Of a DNA stretch of 7,407 bases, positions 5,446 through 7,407 are shown in pieces. Location: the NCBI GenBank assembly GCA_031289995.1, contig JAITOI010000071.1, positions 1 to 7,407 on the forward strand, written 5' to 3'. Below the pieces are notes generated by a model that saw nothing but the letters and a program-made list of their open reading frames with translations, was not told the origin of the DNA and ran no database searches. Each line of letters opens with the position of its first letter. Positions within the stretch are counted from its first letter, which is position 1. The DNA comes from Prevotellaceae bacterium (GTDB lineage: Bacteria; Bacteroidota; Bacteroidia; Bacteroidales; UBA932). The position numbers and the translations under genes were made by a program.

Positions 5446-7035
5446 ATGGCAACCGTAGATTTGACAAAGTACGGCATTTCGGGAAGCATCGAAATCGTAC
5501 ACAACCCCTCTTACGAGGAACTGTTTCAGGCCGAGATGAGCTCCGGCAACAAGGGCTTTGAAAAAGGCGTGCTCACCAACACCGGCGCGGTGTCGGTGGA
5601 TACCGGCAAGTTCACCGGACGCTCGCCAAAAGACCGCTACATCGTGAAGGATAGCGTAACGCAGGACACGATTTGGTGGGACGGCAACATCAACAAGCCC
5701 ACGTCCACCGAGGTGTGGGACGACCTCAAGGCGCTTACCCTAAAGCAGCTCAACTCCGCAAAAAAGCTGTACGTGGTGGACACCTACTGCGGCACCAACG
5801 AAGACACCCGCATGAAGGTGCGCTTCATCGTGGAGGTGGCATGGCAGGCGCACTTTGTGACCAACATGTTCATCCGCCCCTCGCACTACGAGCTGGCTGG
5901 CTACGGCGAGCCGGATTTTGTGGTGTTCAACGGCTCGCAAACCACCAACCCCAAGTGGAAAGAGCAGGGCCTGAACAGCGAGGTTTACGTGCTGTTTAAC
6001 CTCACCGAAAAGCAGCAAATCATTGGCGGCACGTGGTACGGCGGCGAGATGAAAAAGGGCATGTTCTCGATGCAGAACTACTACCTTCCGCTGCGCGGCA
6101 TAGCCTCGATGCACTGTTCGGCCAACGTGGGCGCAGGTGGCGATGTGGCTGTATTTTTCGGACTCTCCGGAACCGGAAAAACCACCCTCTCCGCCGACCC
6201 CAAGCGCTACCTCATCGGCGACGACGAGCACGGCTGGGACAGCAACGGCGTGTTCAACTACGAGGGCGGATGCTACGCCAAAGTCATCGACCTGAGCAAG
6301 GAAAACGAGCCTGACATTTGGCGCGCCATTCGTCGCGATGCGCTGCTCGAAAACGTAACCGTGAAGGACGACGGAACGCCTGACTACTCTAAGGCTGCGT
6401 CGAAAACGGAGAACACTCGCGTGTCGTACCCCATCTACCACATCAACAAAATTGTGCTGCCCTCGCGTGCCGGCCACGCCAGCAAAATTATCTACCTGAG
6501 CGCCGACGCATTTGGCGTGCTGCCTCCGGTTTCGGTGCTCGACGACAGCTCGGCGCAGTACCACTTCCTGTGCGGCTACACCTCGAAGCTGGCGGGCACC
6601 GAGCGCGGCATCACCGAGCCGCTGCCCTCGTTTTCGCCCGCATTTGGCGAGGCCTTCCTGACCCTGCACCCCACCAAGTATGCCAGCGTGCTGGCGCAAA
6701 AAATGAAGCAGCACAACGCCAAGGCCTACCTCGTGAACACCGGCTGGAACGGCACCGGCAAGCGCATCAGCATTAAGGACACCCGCGCCATCATCGACGC
6801 CATCATCGACGGCTCCATTGAGGCTGCAGAGAAGGTGCACATCCCGATTCTGAACCTCTACGCGCCCAAAAAACTCAACAACGTTTCGGAGGGCATCCTC
6901 GACCCGCGCGACACCTACGCCAACAAGGCAGACTGGGAAACGAAGGCCAAATCGCTCGCCGCAAAGTACACCAAAAACTTTGAGCAGTACCTGCCCGAAG
7001 GGAAGGAGCTGCTGAGCTCGGGACCGCAGCTGTAG
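5446..7035 (+). CDS. pckA: Phosphoenolpyruvate carboxykinase (ATP)
   Basis: This cytosolic enzyme interconverts oxaloacetate + ATP and PEP + CO2 + ADP (EC 4.1.1.49). In fermentative Bacteroidales it commonly runs towards oxaloacetate, fixing CO2 on the route to malate and succinate; that direction is inferred here. All family motifs are present in 529 residues: FTGRSPKD (56-63, substrate-binding Arg), [15 protein letters not shown] (194-208, metal-binding Lys near 204), SMHCSAN (221-227, metal-binding His 223), P-loop GLSGTGKTT (239-247, Lys 245), the acidic metal site LIGDDEHGW (256-264), NTRVSYP (323-329, Arg 325) and the adenine-side segment with [10 protein letters not shown] (431-440). 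Length is normal. The P-loop and overall motif set place it in the ATP-dependent rather than the GTP-dependent family. It has its own promoter and a strong terminator, so it is probably monocistronic. Confidence 0.98.
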   Translation: MATVDLTKYGISGSIEIVHNPSYEELFQAEMSSGNKGFEKGVLTNTGAVSVDTGKFTGRSPKDRYIVKDSVTQDTIWWDGNINKPTSTEVWDDLKALTLKQLNSAKKLYVVDTYCGTNEDTRMKVRFIVEVAWQAHFVTNMFIRPSHYELAGYGEPDFVVFNGSQTTNPKWKEQGLNSEVYVLFNLTEKQQIIGGTWYGGEMKKGMFSMQNYYLPLRGIASMHCSANVGAGGDVAVFFGLSGTGKTTLSADPKRYLIGDDEHGWDSNGVFNYEGGCYAKVIDLSKENEPDIWRAIRRDALLENVTVKDDGTPDYSKAASKTENTRVSYPIYHINKIVLPSRAGHASKIIYLSADAFGVLPPVSVLDDSSAQYHFLCGYTSKLAGTERGITEPLPSFSPAFGEAFLTLHPTKYASVLAQKMKQHNAKAYLVNTGWNGTGKRISIKDTRAIIDAIIDGSIEAAEKVHIPILNLYAPKKLNNVSEGILDPRDTYANKADWETKAKSLAAKYTKNFEQYLPEGKELLSSGPQL

Positions 7036-7074
7036 AACGCTCCAGCCGCTGCCAACGCGGCCTTGCAGAAGCAA

Positions 7075-7119
7075 CCTCCAGCTTTGTCGCTACGCGGCTT
7101 TGCTGGGGGTTATTTTTTT
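7075..7119 (+). terminator. Strong intrinsic terminator of pckA
   Basis: CCTCCAGC (7075-7082) pairs with GCTGGGGG (7102-7109, one G-U pair). After a symmetric TTT/TTT internal loop, GTCGC (7086-7090) pairs with GCGGC (7094-7098) around the loop TAC. A tail with seven consecutive Ts (7113-7119) follows. It begins 40 bases after the pckA stop. Confidence 0.88.
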
Positions 7120-7211
7120 GCGATGTGCAATTTTGCAATGTGCGATGGCTGCCAATTTAGGGCAACCACGATGACGGATTAATTATTTCACCAAAAGTTT
7201 TTGTCGCCTGT

Positions 7212-7407
7212 ATGAAGCGTACCATTTTTCTACTCGCCTGCCTCTTCGCGCTGCTAACCGCCTCGGCGCAGCTGAGCCAAAAGAGCGTCGGCACCGTTCA
7301 GGGCATCGCCCTCGACTCCACCACGCGCGAGCCGCTGGCCTTTGCCACCGTGATGCTCAAAACGGCCGACGGGCAGGTGGTGAAGGGCGGGCAAACCGTG
7401 GCCAACG
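7212..7407 (+). CDS. Exported protein with N-terminal carboxypeptidase-regulatory-like domain (partial; likely outer-membrane beta-barrel or TonB-dependent protein)
   Basis: Only the first 65 codons are in the window; the frame is open to the right edge. Residues 1-19 are a clear signal peptide (KR at 2-3, a leucine-rich core, ASA before cleavage at Gln 20). From about residue 27 the sequence GTVQGIALDSTTREPLAFATVML has the G-x-V-x-D-x-x-T-x-x-P-L-x-x-A-x-V spacing of the carboxypeptidase regulatory-like (CarboxypepD_reg) domain. In Bacteroidota this domain usually opens TonB-dependent transporters or outer-membrane beta-barrel family proteins, but it also occurs on other secreted proteins, so the final identity depends on sequence outside the window. 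It follows the pckA terminator by about 90 bases, and I find no good -7 box in that gap. Confidence 0.85.
   Translation, partial: MKRTIFLLACLFALLTASAQLSQKSVGTVQGIALDSTTREPLAFATVMLKTADGQVVKGGQTVAN

Noticed and set aside
7120..7150. Inverted repeat TGCAA-TT-TTGCA (7126-7137) and a CAATTTTG -7-like box before the last gene
   Set aside because: Arms are 5 bp in AT-rich DNA next to the pckA terminator, the box has one mismatch and lacks a -33 partner, and it lies about 75 bases from the ATG. Too weak to list as a site.
1..7407. Insertion sequences, prophage genes, integrase sites or defence systems
   Set aside because: No transposase, integrase, nuclease-methylase pair or flanking inverted repeats are seen. 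Gene content is core metabolism, division and envelope.

Overview
The window looks like a chromosomal segment of a member of the Bacteroidota, most likely order Bacteroidales. Four things point there: several start regions carry the Bacteroidota-type -7 box TAnnTTTG (TACCTTTG or TACTTTTG) instead of TATAAT; start codons are preceded by A/T-rich leaders without Shine-Dalgarno motifs; coding DNA is GC-rich while intergenic DNA is strongly AT-rich with long A and T runs; and the gene set is typical of the group (ATP-type PEP carboxykinase, RNase Y beside ZapA, and an outer-membrane protein opening with a carboxypeptidase-regulatory-like domain). Family or genus cannot be fixed from the sequence.

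Layout: 1-421 has no recognisable gene but is rich in possible RNA structure: a GC-rich branched fold at 44-123, two mutually exclusive hairpins at 126-150, and a repeated AACCTCA word whose complement also occurs. A promoter then drives a small retropepsin-like (clan AA) aspartic protease at 422-865. A strong bidirectional terminator (892-925) separates it from a convergent, secreted M23 (LytM) metallopeptidase encoded on the minus strand (2692-965).

Divergent from the peptidase is a plus-strand cluster: a 97-residue coiled-coil protein, zapA, a structured RNA gene that I read as probable 6S RNA and that ends in its own terminator, and rny (RNase Y). Then come pckA with its own promoter and a strong terminator, and the first 65 codons of a signal-peptide protein that runs off the right edge.

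How it fits together: the small coiled-coil protein and ZapA probably act at the FtsZ ring, and the divergent M23 enzyme acts on peptidoglycan in the envelope, so 965-3469 has a division/envelope theme. The RNA gene and rny concern global RNA metabolism. pckA links PEP and oxaloacetate, which in anaerobic Bacteroidales commonly serves CO2 fixation towards succinate. Most of the window is ordinary core genome. The parts most worth a second look are the structured leader at 1-330, the RNA between zapA and rny, the unnamed partner gene of zapA, and a promoter that sits almost on the start codon of the M23 gene.
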